A DNA stretch of 64,000 nucleotides from Zobellia alginiliquefaciens (GTDB lineage: Bacteria; Bacteroidota; Bacteroidia; Flavobacteriales; Flavobacteriaceae). A program made the position numbers and the translations under genes. How positions within the stretch are numbered: the first letter of the stretch is position 1; each line of letters opens with the position of its first letter. Under the pieces are notes generated by a model. It ran no database searches. It was not told where the DNA came from and worked only from the letters and a program-made list of their open reading frames with translations. Below are positions 7,613-18,300 of the stretch, in pieces. The DNA lies in the NCBI RefSeq assembly GCF_029323795.1, contig NZ_CP119758.1, positions 3,162,001-3,226,000 of the forward strand, read 5' to 3'.

Positions 7613-8850
7613 AAAATATGCAGTGTGTGGTTATAATGATCGTTATGACTCTGTTCTCAGCTTGTAAGGAATCTCCAAAAAAGAAAAAAATAGCCAAAGC
7701 CAAAGCAGAAAAGAAGATTGTGAATCACCTTGTTTCTCCAGCAAAGAAGGGGAGTTCTTTACCTAGTTTATTTACGACCAATGATGGCGCGTTGTTATCT
7801 TGGGTGCACGAAATAAATGATTCTTTAGCGGAATTGAAATACGCCCAATTATCAGAGGGTCAATGGAAAGAACCGGAAACCATAGTTCAAGGCTCGGATT
7901 GGTTCATTAATTGGGCCGATTTTCCAACGATTGCAGAGAACAACGGAAACCTTTTATCGCATGTACTAAAAAAATCTTCCAAAGAAACGTTTGCTTATGA
8001 CGTTCAGTTAAATCTTAAGTCTAAGACCGGTTCTTCTTGGAATAAGAACCTACCGTTACATACAGATGGTACCAAAACGGAGCACGGGTTTGTAACGATG
8101 CTGCCCCTTAAAGAAGATGCATTTTTTATTACTTGGTTAGATGGCAGAAATACGGGAGGTGGAAGCCGTGGGCATGAAGGGAACATGAATATCCGTGCTG
8201 CAGAAGTAGCAATAGATGGTACGGTCAGTAATGATGTGCTTTTGGATGGCAAAACATGCAGTTGCTGCCAAACTGCAGCAGCAATTACAGATAATGGCCC
8301 AGTTGTTTTGTATAGGGATAGAACGGATACGGAAATAAGGGATATAGCCATTACGAGAATGGTAGATGGTGAATGGACGAAACCTAAATTTATTTTTAAT
8401 GATGGATGGAAGATAAATGGATGTCCGGTAAACGGGCCCAAAGCAGATGCTATTAATAATGATTTGGCGGTAGCTTGGTTCACGGCTGTGAATAATGAAC
8501 CTAAAGTAAAACTGGTGTTTTCTCTAGACGGAGGTGAAAATTTTGAATCCCCTATTTTAATTAGTGATGAAAATACTATGGGTAGGGTGGACCTTGTTTT
8601 AATCGATAAGGAGAATGTCATCGTCAGTTGGATGGAGACTGTGGATCAAGAAGCTCAGATTAAGGCGGTGAAGGTGAATCGTTCCGGTGAAATGTCAAAG
8701 GAGATTGTTGTAAGCAAGCTTGGCGCTTCTAGAAAAACAGGCTTTCCTCAGATGACTTTGGTTAAAAATAAGGTTCATTTTGCGTGGACGCATGTTAGCG
8801 AAGACACATCAACCATAAAAACAGCTTACATAGTATTGAGCGATTTTTAG
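7609..8850 (+). CDS. lipoprotein with BNR/sialidase-like beta-propeller and CSCC motif
   Basis: The 413-aa protein has a lipobox (MTLFSAC) followed by a lysine-rich linker and a beta-propeller with sialidase or BNR-like blades (SLDGGENFESP is an Asp-box-like loop; LPSLFTTNDGALLSWVHE and FFITWLDGRN are repeating strands). No sialidase catalytic set is evident. Unusual is T-C217-S-C219-C220-Q together with C272 in NGCPVNGP, a cluster that could bind a metal or form disulfides. It is translationally coupled by ATGA overlap to the TlpA-like thioredoxin, which may keep these cysteines reduced. The function is unknown; carbohydrate hydrolysis is not supported. Confidence 0.75.
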   Translation: MKNMQCVVIMIVMTLFSACKESPKKKKIAKAKAEKKIVNHLVSPAKKGSSLPSLFTTNDGALLSWVHEINDSLAELKYAQLSEGQWKEPETIVQGSDWFINWADFPTIAENNGNLLSHVLKKSSKETFAYDVQLNLKSKTGSSWNKNLPLHTDGTKTEHGFVTMLPLKEDAFFITWLDGRNTGGGSRGHEGNMNIRAAEVAIDGTVSNDVLLDGKTCSCCQTAAAITDNGPVVLYRDRTDTEIRDIAITRMVDGEWTKPKFIFNDGWKINGCPVNGPKADAINNDLAVAWFTAVNNEPKVKLVFSLDGGENFESPILISDENTMGRVDLVLIDKENVIVSWMETVDQEAQIKAVKVNRSGEMSKEIVVSKLGASRKTGFPQMTLVKNKVHFAWTHVSEDTSTIKTAYIVLSDF

Positions 8851-8875
8851 TTCCGGGAACTTATGATTGGATAAA

Positions 8876-8907
8876 ATAAAACAGCGGAGCATTGCTCCGC
8901 TGTTTTC
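8876..8907. terminator. bidirectional terminator between convergent units
   Basis: A perfect 10-bp GC-rich stem (ACAGCGGAGC/GCTCCGCTGT, ATT loop) is flanked by an A-run on the left and a T-run on the right. It can terminate both the thioredoxin-propeller unit and the susCD unit. Confidence 0.8.
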
Positions 8908-8930
8908 AAAAGGTAATGATGGTATAGTGT

Positions 8931-10388
8931 TTAGTAACCTTTTGTCTGTTGCATTTGTGAAGCTTCTATTTCGCTAGCGGGAATAGGATAGATGGTCTTA
9001 GCCGATGTAGCTTCAATATTTAGATTGTTTACGTTAACGCCAGTATTTACATGGTCGGACTCTGGTCTGTTAATGTCTTTTTCTGTTCTGATGTAATCAT
9101 AAATGGCATGGCCTTCTAAAGCAAGTTCTCGCCTTCTTTCTTCTGCAATCCTTGCTTTTAAGGCTTCACCGGTTTCTGTTGCTTGACTAGCTTGAAAGTT
9201 GGTTGTTCGCTTGCTAATTAATGTATTTAGATAGGTTAAAGCCTGCGTGTCACCACCAGTTGCTCCATTGGCACATGCTTCCGCAGCTATCAAATAAATT
9301 TCCGAGAGGCGAAGAATAGGAATGTTGTGAATGCTTAATCCGCTACCGCCGCTCCGGTTAATGTATTTTACGAATGCAGCATTGGTACCTTCCTTATCTT
9401 CAAGTAGCAAAGCGGCACGTGGATCGCCTTCATAGGCCTGTAAAAGGTCAACAAAAGTTTGGGTGGCAATTACATCGCCTTGACCTCCGTCCCTAAAATC
9501 GAACTGTGCTCCAAGACCGTTACTTCCTACGGAGTTATCTGTAGTTATGCTCAGCTCAAAAAGGGATTCTGTAGTATAGTCATCAAAAATATAGGTGGAA
9601 ATATCCATTAAATCCCCTTCGTTTTTTACACTAAGAATCTCTTTACAGTAGGTGAGGGCGTTCTCCCAATCTTGTTTGTACAGGTATACGCGTGCCAACA
9701 GGGCGTGAATGCCACTTTTGGTCATATACTTTGTGCTGCCCTGCTCCCAGGTGTTGTCTTCAATTACGTTTAAGGCCGCGGTAAGGTCGGTAATGATTTG
9801 CTCGTAGGTCTCACCAAGTGAACTCCGTTCGGTTATGGTTTCGGTAGAGGATAAATTCAGTGGCATTCCTTGTGCACTGGCGCCTTCCCGTATCCACGGG
9901 TAGGAAAAGGTACGGGCAAGATCAAAATAAATCATCCCTCTTAATGCAAGGGCTTGTGCTTTAATTTGTTGTCTTTCGCTGTCGTTTCCTTCTGCAGTTT
10001 CTATATTGTCAAGAATTAGGTTGAGGTTACCAATAGCTTTGAAACACTGTAACCACATACTTTCTGCGCTACCGTTATTGTTGCTGCTTTCTTCATATCT
10101 ATATTCGGTCTGTTCGTAATCTCTTGGGTTGAAAGTAGTTTTTACGAATCTAAAATCCGTTCCTTTTACGGCAGCTCTTTTATATAATGTTCTTCCTAAA
10201 TAAGAACCATCTGAAATTTCGCTGTACGAACCGTTCAATAAATCCTGAAGTTTTTCTACGGAATTGATAACCAATGATTCCGAAATAACGTGATCCGGTT
10301 CTTGGATCAGAACATCTTCATTGCATCCTTGTTGAATGGTCAGCACGGCTGCCAAAAGGCCTATTTTTATATATTGAATACTTTTCAT
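8931..10388 (-). CDS. SusD/RagB family nutrient-binding lipoprotein
   Basis: The 485-aa protein has a lipoprotein signal (AAVLTIQQGC) and the SusD fold: TPR-like helices (AQALALRGMIYFDLARTFSY, SGIHALLARVYLYKQDWENA) and the C-terminal RLSEIYLIAAEACAN and EERRRELALEGH segments. SusD proteins sit on the outer membrane as a lid over the paired SusC transporter and bind the substrate. The start lies 4 bases after the SusC stop, the canonical susC-susD arrangement. No glycoside hydrolase, sulfatase or sensor gene is nearby, so the ligand is unknown. Confidence 0.92.
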   Translation of the reverse strand: MKSIQYIKIGLLAAVLTIQQGCNEDVLIQEPDHVISESLVINSVEKLQDLLNGSYSEISDGSYLGRTLYKRAAVKGTDFRFVKTTFNPRDYEQTEYRYEESSNNNGSAESMWLQCFKAIGNLNLILDNIETAEGNDSERQQIKAQALALRGMIYFDLARTFSYPWIREGASAQGMPLNLSSTETITERSSLGETYEQIITDLTAALNVIEDNTWEQGSTKYMTKSGIHALLARVYLYKQDWENALTYCKEILSVKNEGDLMDISTYIFDDYTTESLFELSITTDNSVGSNGLGAQFDFRDGGQGDVIATQTFVDLLQAYEGDPRAALLLEDKEGTNAAFVKYINRSGGSGLSIHNIPILRLSEIYLIAAEACANGATGGDTQALTYLNTLISKRTTNFQASQATETGEALKARIAEERRRELALEGHAIYDYIRTEKDINRPESDHVNTGVNVNNLNIEATSAKTIYPIPASEIEASQMQQTKGY

Positions 10389-10392
10389 CTGA

Positions 10393-13300
10393 TTATAGTT
10401 TTATTTGAAGGCCTAATAAAATACTTGTAGCCGTCGGTACCTGGAAAAAGTTAACGCCATTGGAAACCGCTTCGGGGTCGTAATCATCCAACTCGGTTGC
10501 CAAGAATAAATTATCGCCTTGCACGTAGAGTGTTCCACTTTTTATAAACTTCAGTTCCGGTAAGTTGAAACTCAATTTTAGGTTTCTCAATTTTAAATAA
10601 TCGCCACTGTACAAATGCCTTGTAGAAACGTCATTGGAGAAACTTGTATTACCGTTTATACGGATAGGCACGTTGGAGTCCGAGTTGTTCGGGTTCCAAG
10701 GGTTCAATTGTGCTACGGTGTTGGTGAACTGCGGAGCAAAACCATCATCATCTCTTTTAAATGCCGTACGGTCATACGCATTACCTCCTATACCAAAAGT
10801 GAAAAGAAAGTCAAGGCTGAAATCTTTGTACGTAAATTGATTGTGAAAACCGCCTTGAACATCCTGCAAGGCCTTTCCAAAGATGCCAAAACCGGCTTCT
10901 TCTGCATTGGTGGTGATTTCACCTGTACGCTCACCGTTCTCAAGAACATAATATTGAGCGCTACCGTTGGTTTTGTCAACACCGGCATAGTCTCTTAAGT
11001 AAAAGGAATTCAGACTTTCGCCAACTTTAATAATAGTAGGGTTTTGCCCGTACTGCGAGCTGTAGCTAGGAACAAGATCACTTTTTAATTTGGTAATTTC
11101 ATTGTCCAGAAAGGTTAGGTTTACCCTAGAATTCCAAGAAAATTTATCGGTTGTGATAGGGGAGTATCCCAGTTCAAGTTCCCAACCTTTGTTGGTCATT
11201 TCGCCAAAATTCTGTAATTGGTCGCTAAAGCCTGTAGTACCGGAAACAGGAATGTTCAATAACAAGTCTTTTGTATTTTTGGAGAAGTACTCAACGGTCA
11301 TGTTCAACTTGTTGAAAAGTACCGCATCAAAACCAATATTAAAATTGTAACTCAACTCCCATGAGAGGTCTGGGTTGGCCAATTGTCCGTAAGAAAGTCC
11401 GGAAGAACCGCCATAGCCTTTACCACTAGTATCAAAGAATGCCAAAGAAGCGTAAAATTCCGGAGGTAAGTTTCCGTTGGTTCCGTAGCTTCCCCTTAAT
11501 TTAAAATAATCCAGTCCTTTAAGGTCAATGAACTTTTCTTCCGTAGCGATCCATCCTCCGGAAACGGACCAAAAATCGCCCCATCTAGAATCTTCACCAA
11601 AGCGGGAAGAACCGTCCCTTCTGTAACTGGCGGCCAAATAGTACTTCTGGTCAAAATTATAGTTGAATTGAGAGAAGTAGGATAAAAGCGAATAATTTTC
11701 GCTGTATCCGTTCCATGACCAAAGGGTTCCAATAGAACTTGAGGAAAGCAAATTGCTATCTAGAACGTCATACCCGGAATTGTTGATGGAGCTCATTTCC
11801 GATTCTTGTAGTTCAAGGCCTAGAAGCGCACCAAAACCATGTTTGTTCAGTTGCTTGTTATAGGTGAGTAGGTTGGATGTCGTGTACTGTAAAACCTCAC
11901 TCTTTATGACGTAAAGGACACCGTTCCATACGCCACCACCGGCACCAAATTCCTTGTTGTCATAGAAAGTTTCCGCATTGGATTGGTGGTCCACCCCAAA
12001 AGTGGACTTGAATTTAAGGTCTTTGGTCAGGTCTATAGCGGCAAAAATATCACCACGGGTACGAAACTCGGTATTCAAGTATTTCCCTACTTCAAGAACC
12101 CCCACAGGATTGGCATTTTTTTCTATGGCATTGGGCAGGTCCGCAATACCTTCGTAACCATTGGGGTCGTAGATTGGTGCAGCTGGAGGCAATACGCGGG
12201 CCATATACAACGGATTCAATCCGCCGGCATAACCGCTGTCGTAGTTCCCGGCATTTCTTTCGGTTTTGGCAACGGATAGGTTGATGCCAATGCGCAACCA
12301 ATCTTTGGCCTGGTTTTCCAGATTTACCCTTCCCGAATACCGTTTTAGGCTAGTGGTAATAATGGTTCCGTCTTGGTCAAAGTAATCTCCGGAGATATAA
12401 AAAGAAGTTTTCTCGCTTCCTCCTCTAGCGGAAAGATTATATTTTTTAAGGGTACCTGGCTGGTAAATGGCATCCAACCAATCAGAATTGGCATCAGTAG
12501 TGCCGTAAATACTCTCATAATCGCTCTGCGCCTGATTTTGATATGAGGCATAAAGAGCATCATCGCCATACACTCTGGAAAATTCCCCATTTTCGCTATT
12601 CTGAATGTACTGGTTTACCTGTCCTTCTTGCCAAAGGCTTTTAAATTGCTCGTTATTTACATTTTTCTCTTGAGTAAGGTTTCGGCTAGTACCTAATTCC
12701 ATACCGAACGTGATTTCCGTATCCCCGTTCTTTCCTTTTTTGGTAGTGATGATAACTACACCATTGGCCGCTCTGGAACCGTAAAGCGAAGCTGCTGCAG
12801 CATCCTTTAATATGGTGATATTGGCTATATCTTGCGAATTAATGGTGGACAGAGGATTGTAAGCAGTGGCTCCGGAACCGTTGGCCCTAAGGGTCTTGTC
12901 GGTATTGATGACCACACCATCTAGCACATACAAAGGTTCTGTAAGTCCGTTTATAGACCCCACACCTCTTATTTGTACCGTTGAAGCACCCCCGGGTTGG
13001 CCAGATGTAAAAATGTTTACCCCTGAAACATTACCTTGTAAAGCAGTTTCAAAACTTGCTGTGGATGATCGTGTAAGGGTTTCAGTGGCTACTTTTTTAG
13101 CTGATCCGGTAAAACTTCTTCTGTTGGATGTACCGTAGGCGGTAACAACAACTTCATCTAAGCCGGTGGCATCTTCGCGCATTTGGATAGAAAGAGAAGT
13201 TTGTTGGTCTACGGCTATTTCTTGAGTGATGTAACCCAAATAGGAAACGACTAAGATAGCGTCCGAAGGAACTTGGAGGGAAAAATTTCCGTCAAAATCG

Positions 13301-13536
13301 GAAAGGGTTCCGTTGGTGCTACCTTTTTCTAAAATATTGGTCCCAGGCAGTGGTGTGCCATTTTCGTCTGTAATAGTCCCGTTAATAGTATGGGTTTGAA
13401 TAAAAGTTGAGGAGCTGACGGCCGCTTCGGCCTTTAAGGCATGAGTGTAAAGGTGTATCAAGAATAGCGCAAAAACCACTCTTGAAGACAGATTGAAAGG
13501 TGGTCTGAATCTCCTGAATAAGGTGAAAAATATCAT
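10393..13536 (-). CDS. SusC/RagA family TonB-dependent outer-membrane receptor
   Basis: The 1047-aa protein has a signal peptide with an unusually basic n-region (LFRRFRPP), then a CarboxypepD_reg-like domain (about residues 48-125; INGTITDENGTPLPGTN), a TonB-box-like LDEVVVTAYG segment, a plug domain (about 140-265; TVQIRGVGSINGLTEPLYVL) and a 22-strand barrel to the C-terminus, which ends LLGLQIKL. It imports a ligand handed over by the SusD partner using TonB-ExbBD energy. It begins about 190 bases after a small cysteine-containing protein on the same strand. It lacks an N-terminal signalling (STN) domain, so no anti-sigma partner is expected. Confidence 0.93.
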   Translation of the reverse strand: MIFFTLFRRFRPPFNLSSRVVFALFLIHLYTHALKAEAAVSSSTFIQTHTINGTITDENGTPLPGTNILEKGSTNGTLSDFDGNFSLQVPSDAILVVSYLGYITQEIAVDQQTSLSIQMREDATGLDEVVVTAYGTSNRRSFTGSAKKVATETLTRSSTASFETALQGNVSGVNIFTSGQPGGASTVQIRGVGSINGLTEPLYVLDGVVINTDKTLRANGSGATAYNPLSTINSQDIANITILKDAAAASLYGSRAANGVVIITTKKGKNGDTEITFGMELGTSRNLTQEKNVNNEQFKSLWQEGQVNQYIQNSENGEFSRVYGDDALYASYQNQAQSDYESIYGTTDANSDWLDAIYQPGTLKKYNLSARGGSEKTSFYISGDYFDQDGTIITTSLKRYSGRVNLENQAKDWLRIGINLSVAKTERNAGNYDSGYAGGLNPLYMARVLPPAAPIYDPNGYEGIADLPNAIEKNANPVGVLEVGKYLNTEFRTRGDIFAAIDLTKDLKFKSTFGVDHQSNAETFYDNKEFGAGGGVWNGVLYVIKSEVLQYTTSNLLTYNKQLNKHGFGALLGLELQESEMSSINNSGYDVLDSNLLSSSSIGTLWSWNGYSENYSLLSYFSQFNYNFDQKYYLAASYRRDGSSRFGEDSRWGDFWSVSGGWIATEEKFIDLKGLDYFKLRGSYGTNGNLPPEFYASLAFFDTSGKGYGGSSGLSYGQLANPDLSWELSYNFNIGFDAVLFNKLNMTVEYFSKNTKDLLLNIPVSGTTGFSDQLQNFGEMTNKGWELELGYSPITTDKFSWNSRVNLTFLDNEITKLKSDLVPSYSSQYGQNPTIIKVGESLNSFYLRDYAGVDKTNGSAQYYVLENGERTGEITTNAEEAGFGIFGKALQDVQGGFHNQFTYKDFSLDFLFTFGIGGNAYDRTAFKRDDDGFAPQFTNTVAQLNPWNPNNSDSNVPIRINGNTSFSNDVSTRHLYSGDYLKLRNLKLSFNLPELKFIKSGTLYVQGDNLFLATELDDYDPEAVSNGVNFFQVPTATSILLGLQIKL

Positions 13537-13727
13537 TGATTTTACATTGTGAAAGCAATAACGAGATGGTCAAATACTATGGGACAATCCCTTCTTACGA
13601 TCAGGTTGATTTAAAAATATAGGTGGAATTCTATGCTGCATGTGCCCAGTGAAAAAAACTCATCGGGTAACACAAGAACACCTTCGGAAAAGACGAAAGT
13701 GAAAAATGCGGCAATGGCGTAGTGTTG

Positions 13728-14093
13728 CTAGGTGGTTTGGGGCGGTTGCCCTGTTTCTGAAATAAGTTGGAAGGGAACCAACGCAATATACCTCTTGTGA
13801 TTAGACGGTGCGGAATCCAATGGAATGGAGTTGGACTGATAGGATTCAAACCAATCTACCATGGGTAACTTCAGTTTAGAAAGCTCGCTTTCAAACGGAT
13901 TTTTTTCTTTTTCTTCAGATTCTTGGGCCAGTTGTTTTGCTAAGAAACATTTACCGTCACAATGAAGCACGGGTTGATTACGGTTCTCACAGAGATTGGT
14001 AACAATGTAGTCATAGTTAACGGCGTAGTTGATTAAAGGCCACAAAGGCTTTAATAACATGGTTACCGTTAAAATGAGTAATAAATGCTTCAT
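13728..14093 (-). CDS. small exported cysteine protein (CEN...CDGKC), function unknown
   Basis: The 121-aa protein starts with a hydrophobic export or anchor segment (MKHLLLILTVTMLLKPLWPL), followed by NYDYIVTNLCENRNQP and a C45-D-G-K-C49 motif; with C35 this gives C-x9-C-x3-C. The rest is a charged, low-complexity tail. Proteins of this layout occur in Flavobacteriia, in my recollection often next to TonB-dependent receptors, and the cysteines suggest metal binding or a disulfide. It precedes susC on the same strand with about 190 bases between, so a functional link to the receptor is possible but unproven. Confidence 0.65.
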   Translation of the reverse strand: MKHLLLILTVTMLLKPLWPLINYAVNYDYIVTNLCENRNQPVLHCDGKCFLAKQLAQESEEKEKNPFESELSKLKLPMVDWFESYQSNSIPLDSAPSNHKRYIALVPFQLISETGQPPQTT

Positions 14094-14226
14094 TAGTATA
14101 CCTCTAAGGGACTAATAATCCAAATACATGGGTCTACCTGTTTAATTAAAACAGCAAAAATAGGGGCTAATTTAGTTCTGCCAAACAAAAGAGGTTAAAA
14201 TAATTCTTACAAAAATGTATTTAGTG

Positions 14227-14259
14227 TTTGGGTAAAAAATCTTACTCAAAATATATTTG
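14227..14259 (+). promoter_or_regulatory. putative promoter (TTTG-N21-TATATTTG)
   Basis: TTTG at 14227-14230 and TATATTTG at 14252-14259, 21 bases apart, match both halves of the flavobacterial consensus. It would give a leader of almost 300 bases before cassette 1, long enough for regulation. Confidence 0.4.
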
Positions 14260-14428
14260 ATCTGTAACCTTGTTTTTTTCACTACATCGTTTTCGTTGCT
14301 TTATAAGGTGTAGTCATAAATCACTGTTATATTGATTGTTGTAATTTTTTAAAACAACAAAAATAGCAGTTTCACATCGCATTTATAGGGTTTTTACAAC
14401 ATTCTATTTCATTAATAAATTTTCATAA

Positions 14429-14436
14429 TACTTTTG
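14429..14436 (+). promoter_or_regulatory. alternative -7 box nearer to cassette 1
   Basis: TACTTTTG fits TAnnTTTG with a TTTC at 14407-14410 as a poor -33 element. It would give a leader of about 75-110 bases. Confidence 0.3.
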
Positions 14437-14549
14437 TTTTAATAATTAATTAAATAGTAATAATCTTACAATTTTATTAGATTAATAAGTATATTCAGTA
14501 AACCTTTCGTAAGTAAATGAACAACCTAACCTGTAAATCTCATATAAAC

Positions 14550-15269
14550 ATGAAATCAGTAGCCGTATTTAAACCTGAATTCCAGTTGACCAAGAACTAT
14601 TTTATAGTCATTCTACTAATTGTCTTTGCATACTCTGCTAAAGCTCAGTCCGTGGGTATAAATACATTGACTCCCGATCCGGCAGCTGCATTGGATATTC
14701 AATCTACCACGGGTGGTCTCTTAATGCCCAGGATGACCACGGGAGAAATGAATGCACTGGTTAACCCACCAGACGGTCTTATGGTCTATAATACTGATTT
14801 GAATAATAGTATGATGTTCGTTCAAGGTACGGCCTTTGAGCTGTATAACCGTGTGGCTACATCGGCAGTAACAATTTTATCTGGTATAGTGCCTACGGGT
14901 TGGCTAAACATCGGTAGTGTATCCCCAGTTGAATTATTGGGAGTTGACATTTATCGTTTTCAACTGGATTTGTCAGATGTAACGGAAATGCGAGTGGTGG
15001 CGAATGTAACAGGATTAACTATAACAATTGGTACAGAGCTAGATATAGCATTGCAATATTCAACGGATAATGGAGCTACATGGGCCTATTTAAATGGGGC
15101 CTCATTTGGACCGGGTGTTTCAATTTCTGCAAACGGACTTATTGCCACCCCATGGGTCGAAATTGATGCCGCTGCTAAACAAGATGTTCAACTTAGGATT
15201 GTAGGTACTTCCAACAGTGCAATAGGGGTTCAGGTAGGCTTTGGCCTGCTCATGGCAGAAATGAGATAA
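14550..15269 (+). CDS. secreted head-like fibre protein, cassette 1
   Basis: Start 14550 is preferred because [10 protein letters not shown] begins a normal signal peptide ending AYSAKAQ; an in-frame ATG at 14517 adds 11 residues. After the cleavage site comes the head module seen in tail-fibre-like proteins of Bacteroidetes: [29 protein letters not shown], and [11 protein letters not shown]. The C-terminal half is predicted beta-sandwich ([16 protein letters not shown], then VQLRIVGTS). There is no T9SS sorting domain. It lies 46 bases before the giant adhesin and is probably its partner: receptor-binding tip, chaperone or subunit. Function is inferred from context only. Confidence 0.75.
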   Translation: MKSVAVFKPEFQLTKNYFIVILLIVFAYSAKAQSVGINTLTPDPAAALDIQSTTGGLLMPRMTTGEMNALVNPPDGLMVYNTDLNNSMMFVQGTAFELYNRVATSAVTILSGIVPTGWLNIGSVSPVELLGVDIYRFQLDLSDVTEMRVVANVTGLTITIGTELDIALQYSTDNGATWAYLNGASFGPGVSISANGLIATPWVEIDAAAKQDVQLRIVGTSNSAIGVQVGFGLLMAEMR

Positions 15270-15315
15270 AATATCCCTTCCTCTTACAGCAATCTTCTAC
15301 AAAATAACCAAGCCC

Positions 15316-18300
15316 ATGAAAAATTTCTACCTAATAGGTTTCCTGATTCTTTTCTGTTCCATGAGCATTAACGCTCAAGATGGATTGAATATCTCAGGAG
15401 CCGATATTTCAATAACCCCCGGTGCAACTGTTCGTGTACTAAATGGAGATTTTCGAGTTTCGGGAGACGCCGAGGTAAAGAATGAATCCGCAATAAGTGT
15501 AGACGGCAACTGGTTGAACAATAATAGTACGGGACAAGTTTTTACAACGGATTCCGAAGGAACGGTAATCCTAACCAAAACTACAGATGTTACTACCGTT
15601 GGTGGATCTACAACAACCCTTTTTTACAACTTGGTTTTAGAAGTGGACCAAGCTTCATTAGAAGTTAACACTATTGTTGGGGGATCCGTTTCAGGCACTA
15701 ATCTGGGAGTTATAAACCTTAATGATTCTAGGCTGGACCTAAATTCCAATACGCTGCAAATTACCAATTCACTAATTGGAGCGCTTATTTCAAATGAGGG
15801 ATATATTGTTAGTGAAGATGTTTTGAACGAAAGTAAAGTGATGTGGCAAACATCACCTTTGTCCTCTACACAAGAAAAATATACCATTCCATTTGCGACT
15901 ACTGCTGGTGAGTTAATCCCTTTAAGTATAGAAAGAGCATCTGGAGATTTAGGAGTTATTACGGTATCCACATATTCTGTAGGTTCAGATATGCTACCCT
16001 TACCTATGCAACCAGAGGCGGTTGTAACGATGTTAGATGAAGGTGGAGGGGATTTAAATAGCACTTCTGTTAATAGATTTTGGCAATTAGATAAGACTGG
16101 AACAGGAGAAGCTGACCTTACATTAACTTATACCGAAGACGAAGTACCATCAAATGGGGAAGCAAATTTATCTGCTTACAGATATGATACAAACGTTGAT
16201 AGATGGCAGAAAAAAGGAGCTGCAGTGTTAGATGCAAGTGCTAATACCTTAATGATAGAAAGGATAAGTGAATTTTCGCCATGGACACTTTCAGAAGGAG
16301 AATCACCTATTATAGACTTAAATGAATTCACTGCAGGTGTAGACCACGAATTACCATTTAGGCCTACAACCAATAGTGTTGGGATATTTGTAAACAATCC
16401 TTTTGTGGCTTCTGATGATGGATCAATATCTAGTGCAACCATAGAATTTGCAGGGCATGTAGATCCGTTAGAACTTCTTTATGTAGTACAAGGTGCTGGT
16501 GGCGACCCTTACTTTTTTACTACAACTACACAGTCTAATGTTTACACTGTAGGTAGCTCATCTATTAGAATAACACAAAGTTTGAACAATTTTACCATTG
16601 AAGAGAGTTCTGGAGGCTCTATTTTAAATGAAGATTTTGTAGATTTTCTTAACTTATTAAGATATGGAGATTTAAGTGACCCCTACACAGATGGTCCTAG
16701 AACAGCAGCGATAACTATTACAGACACAAGTTCTAGAACGGCCACTGCTACCTCTAAAATTAACGTTTACACTACAGCACCGGTAGCGGTGGATGATGCT
16801 AATACCATAATAGCAAATAACACAGGTACGGTAACCGGAAATGTTTTGACAGGTGGTACACCGGATTCAGGAACAGGACTTACAGTTTCAGAAGTCGATG
16901 TTTATCCAGCACAAGTAGGTGTTCCTTATGAAACACTTTATGGTACGTTTACAATTAATATGGATGGCTCCTATAGCTATGATGTAGATGAAACCAACTC
17001 TGCAGTAACCGGATTAAAAAATGGAGAGAGTATCCAAGATATTGTTTCTTACACCTTAAAAGATGAAAACGATCTTATTGATTACGGTATTCTTACTATT
17101 ACTATTGATGGGGTAGATGAAGCACCCGTGGCATTAGACAATACAGATGAAATTAACGTGGTTACAGAAGTAAGTGTTTCTGGAAATATAATATCTGATA
17201 TAGGTGTTGATGGTGCAGATTTTATAGATAGGGGATTATCCACTTTAGTATGGGAAAATGAGTTTAGCGCTCCAGGAGGTGTTTTTGCTGGAGTTTCAGC
17301 TCCTGTAAATGGTCAAAACAGAACAATTTCAGGAGTTACGTTAGATTTTACTTCTACCGACCCTTCTGCCATTGGAATAAATGATCAAAATCAAACAGTT
17401 GTTCAAACAGGTACAAATGGTGGACATACGGGATATTTGTTATTTGCCATAGATGCAGATACCAACCCTTCTGCAGATACAGAATTAACAATAGATTTTA
17501 CTGAACCTGTGTTTAATTTAGGTTTCTTGATAACAGATATCGATTTTCCTCAAGGTTCTTCATGGCAAGATCAAATTAAAATAAAAGGGTATTTAGATGG
17601 TACTGAGTCAAATTTTAATTTTACAACTACAGGAGGTGTAGTAAATGCAGGGAATGATACTTATTATGGTATAGGTAGCGCTATACCCAGTGATGCAACG
17701 GGTAATGTTAACGTATTTTTCGAAGAACCGATAAATCAATTGGTTTTAAGTTACAATTACGGTCCAGATGCTACTGATGCTGACCAATTGGGCCAAATAG
17801 CAGGTGTTTCAGATATTTATTGGCAAGGTGAGAACCCCAATATCGTAATATCTGAAATAGATGGTAGTGCAGCAAATGTAAATGCTGTTTATACTGGTAT
17901 TTATGGTTCTATTGTAGTACAATCAGATGGTTCTTATACATATACACCAGATACGAATAATCCGTTAGTTGCAAATTTGTTAATTGGTGATACGTTAACG
18001 GAAACTTTTGAGTACAGATTATCAGATGGATCCAATTCAGATACTGCAAACCTTATAATAGTCCTTAGGGGAACTCAATTTGATTCTGATGAAGACGGTG
18101 TCATTGATAGTGTAGATTTAGACGATGATAACGATGGTATTTTGGATACAGCGGAAAATGCAGGAGGTTTTGACCCAAATGTAGATGATGACAGCGATGG
18201 AATAGAAAATTATAAAGATTCTGATTTTGGAATAGATGCTAATGGTGATGGTGTCGTAGATAGCTTCGATATTGACTCTGATGGTGTTTCTGATCATTTA

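Larger units (their letters stand above)
14094..14549. other. AT-rich intergenic region upstream of the fibre locus
   Basis: The 456 bases separate the divergent CDGKC gene and the first fibre cassette. They contain an inverted repeat CTGTTT-N5-AAACAG at 14138-14154 near the minus-strand start, and two plus-strand promoter candidates listed separately. No coding frame or structured RNA was recognised. Confidence 0.5.

Noticed and set aside
7609-8850. Sialidase function for the BNR-like lipoprotein
   Set aside because: The arginine triad and catalytic residues of sialidases are not visible. Only the propeller-like blades are supported.
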